In this document: positions 63,379 to 64,000 of the stretch, piece by piece
How the letters are laid out: each line of letters opens with the position of its first letter
Position numbering within the stretch: position 1 is the stretch's first letter
Made by a program: the position numbers and the translations under genes
The notes under the pieces: model-generated
The model's input: only the letters and a program-made list of their open reading frames with translations
Database searches by the model: none
Told to the model about the DNA's origin: nothing
Assembly (NCBI GenBank): GCA_019351995.1
Contig: JABBOD010000013.1
Span: forward strand, 1 to 64,000
Direction of reading: 5' to 3'
DNA: 64,000 bases
Source: Acidobacteriota bacterium
GTDB taxonomy: Bacteria; Actinomycetota; Actinomycetes; Actinomycetales; Microbacteriaceae

Positions 63379-64000
63379 ATGACGGAGCCGGAGCTGGTCG
63401 ATCCCGTGGCGGTCGAGCCGGGGGCGTCCACGACCGGCGGCCGTCGCGCCGGATCACCACCGCGCCGGCTCTCGGTCGTCGGTGTTCTCGGCGAACTCTT
63501 GATCACCGCGGGCATGTTGGTGCTGCTCTTCATCGGCTGGCAGCAGTGGCTCAACAACGTGATCGTCGGGACCCAGCTCTACGGCCAGTCGGTGCAGCAG
63601 TCCCAGATATGGAACAAGGCAGCGGGTCCGCCGAAGTCGGAGAGCCCCGGTGCGCCTCCCGTGATCACCGCGACCATTCCGAATGCGCAGCGGTTCGCCA
63701 CGCTGATCGTGCCGCGCTTCGGGAGCAGCTTCTACCGCCCGATCGCGCAGGGTATCGGCGTCGTCGACGTGCTGAACAAGGCGGAGGTCGGTCACTATCC
63801 GACGAGCCAGATGCCCGGAGCGGTCGGCAACTTCGCCGTCGCATCCCATCGCACCTCATACGGCGCCAACTTCGGCCACATCAACGACCTCCAGGTCGGC
63901 GATCACATCTTCGTCGAGACGGCGGACGGCTGGTACCAGTACTCTTTCCGCAACCTCCAGTACGTCAGGCCGACCGGGATCGGGGTGCTCGACCCGGTGC
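63379..64000 (+). CDS. srtE: class E sortase, 3' end cut by the window
   Basis: At least 207 codons, open to the window end. A cytoplasmic start (about 38 residues) and one transmembrane helix (LGELLITAGMLVLLFIGW) are followed by an extracellular linker and the sortase domain with the catalytic His in ASHRTSYGANF; the Cys and Arg lie beyond the window. Class E sortases attach LAxTG proteins to the wall. TAGAAT lies 7 nt before the ATG (leaderless). Confidence 0.9.
   Translation, partial: MTEPELVDPVAVEPGASTTGGRRAGSPPRRLSVVGVLGELLITAGMLVLLFIGWQQWLNNVIVGTQLYGQSVQQSQIWNKAAGPPKSESPGAPPVITATIPNAQRFATLIVPRFGSSFYRPIAQGIGVVDVLNKAEVGHYPTSQMPGAVGNFAVASHRTSYGANFGHINDLQVGDHIFVETADGWYQYSFRNLQYVRPTGIGVLDPV

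Overview
The window is high-GC DNA from an actinobacterium, most likely of the family Microbacteriaceae, and spans the chromosomal replication origin. This placement is an inference from gene content and order: rpmH-dnaA-dnaN-gnd-recF-DUF721-gyrB-gyrA-DUF3566-tRNA-Ile-tRNA-Ala, a Cys-less set of ribosomal proteins (S14, S18, L28, L33), DUF6049 next to murJ, crgA and a class E sortase. Many genes also have a -10 hexamer exactly 6-7 nt upstream of the start codon, which suggests leaderless transcripts.

Positions 1 to about 9750 are accessory. The first 3.7 kb look like the end of an integrated island: a HEPN-like protein, a one-helix membrane protein and an unrecognised 240-residue protein. The last of these lies between two divergent copies of a roughly 0.3-0.5 kb repeat, and the second copy ends in the 3' half of a tRNA-Gly(CCC), as expected of an attachment site. 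Next comes an ABC exporter module (ATPase, large permease) between ~85-bp direct repeats rich in TGAGAC/GTCTCA hexamers, a PadR regulator with a membrane partner, a membrane protein/XRE regulator pair and several small genes.

Positions 9.8-28.6 kb are core or semi-core genes: a PIF1-like helicase, a CopD-CtaG fusion, HU, rpmB-rpmG-rpsN, a zinc-uptake locus (znuA-znuC-znuB-zur) with a near-perfect Zur box, an aminotransferase plus 2-oxoacid dehydrogenase operon, an alpha/beta-hydrolase with a small helical partner, a low-molecular-weight phosphatase and purB.

Positions 28.6-45 kb hold dnaB (with DnaA-box-like sites upstream), the rpsF-ssb-rpsR-rplI operon, CCA-adding enzyme, DUF6049-murJ, trxB-trxA behind a SigR/SigH-type promoter, an aminotransferase, a D-Ala-D-Ala ligase homologue, and the rpmH-rnpA-yidD-yidC-khpB-rsmG-parA-parB block. 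Two perfect parS sites sit at the starts of parA and rsmG, each inside a tiny reading frame that overlaps the next start codon.

Positions 46-64 kb run from dnaA through oriC, dnaN, gnd, recF, gyrB and gyrA to two tRNAs with duplicated leader hairpins. They are followed by an APC-type permease, a cyclophilin, two tandem zinc-ribbon rhomboids (the first apparently catalytically dead), crgA and a class E sortase cut by the window end. Replication, segregation, cell-wall and envelope functions cluster around oriC in the usual arrangement.
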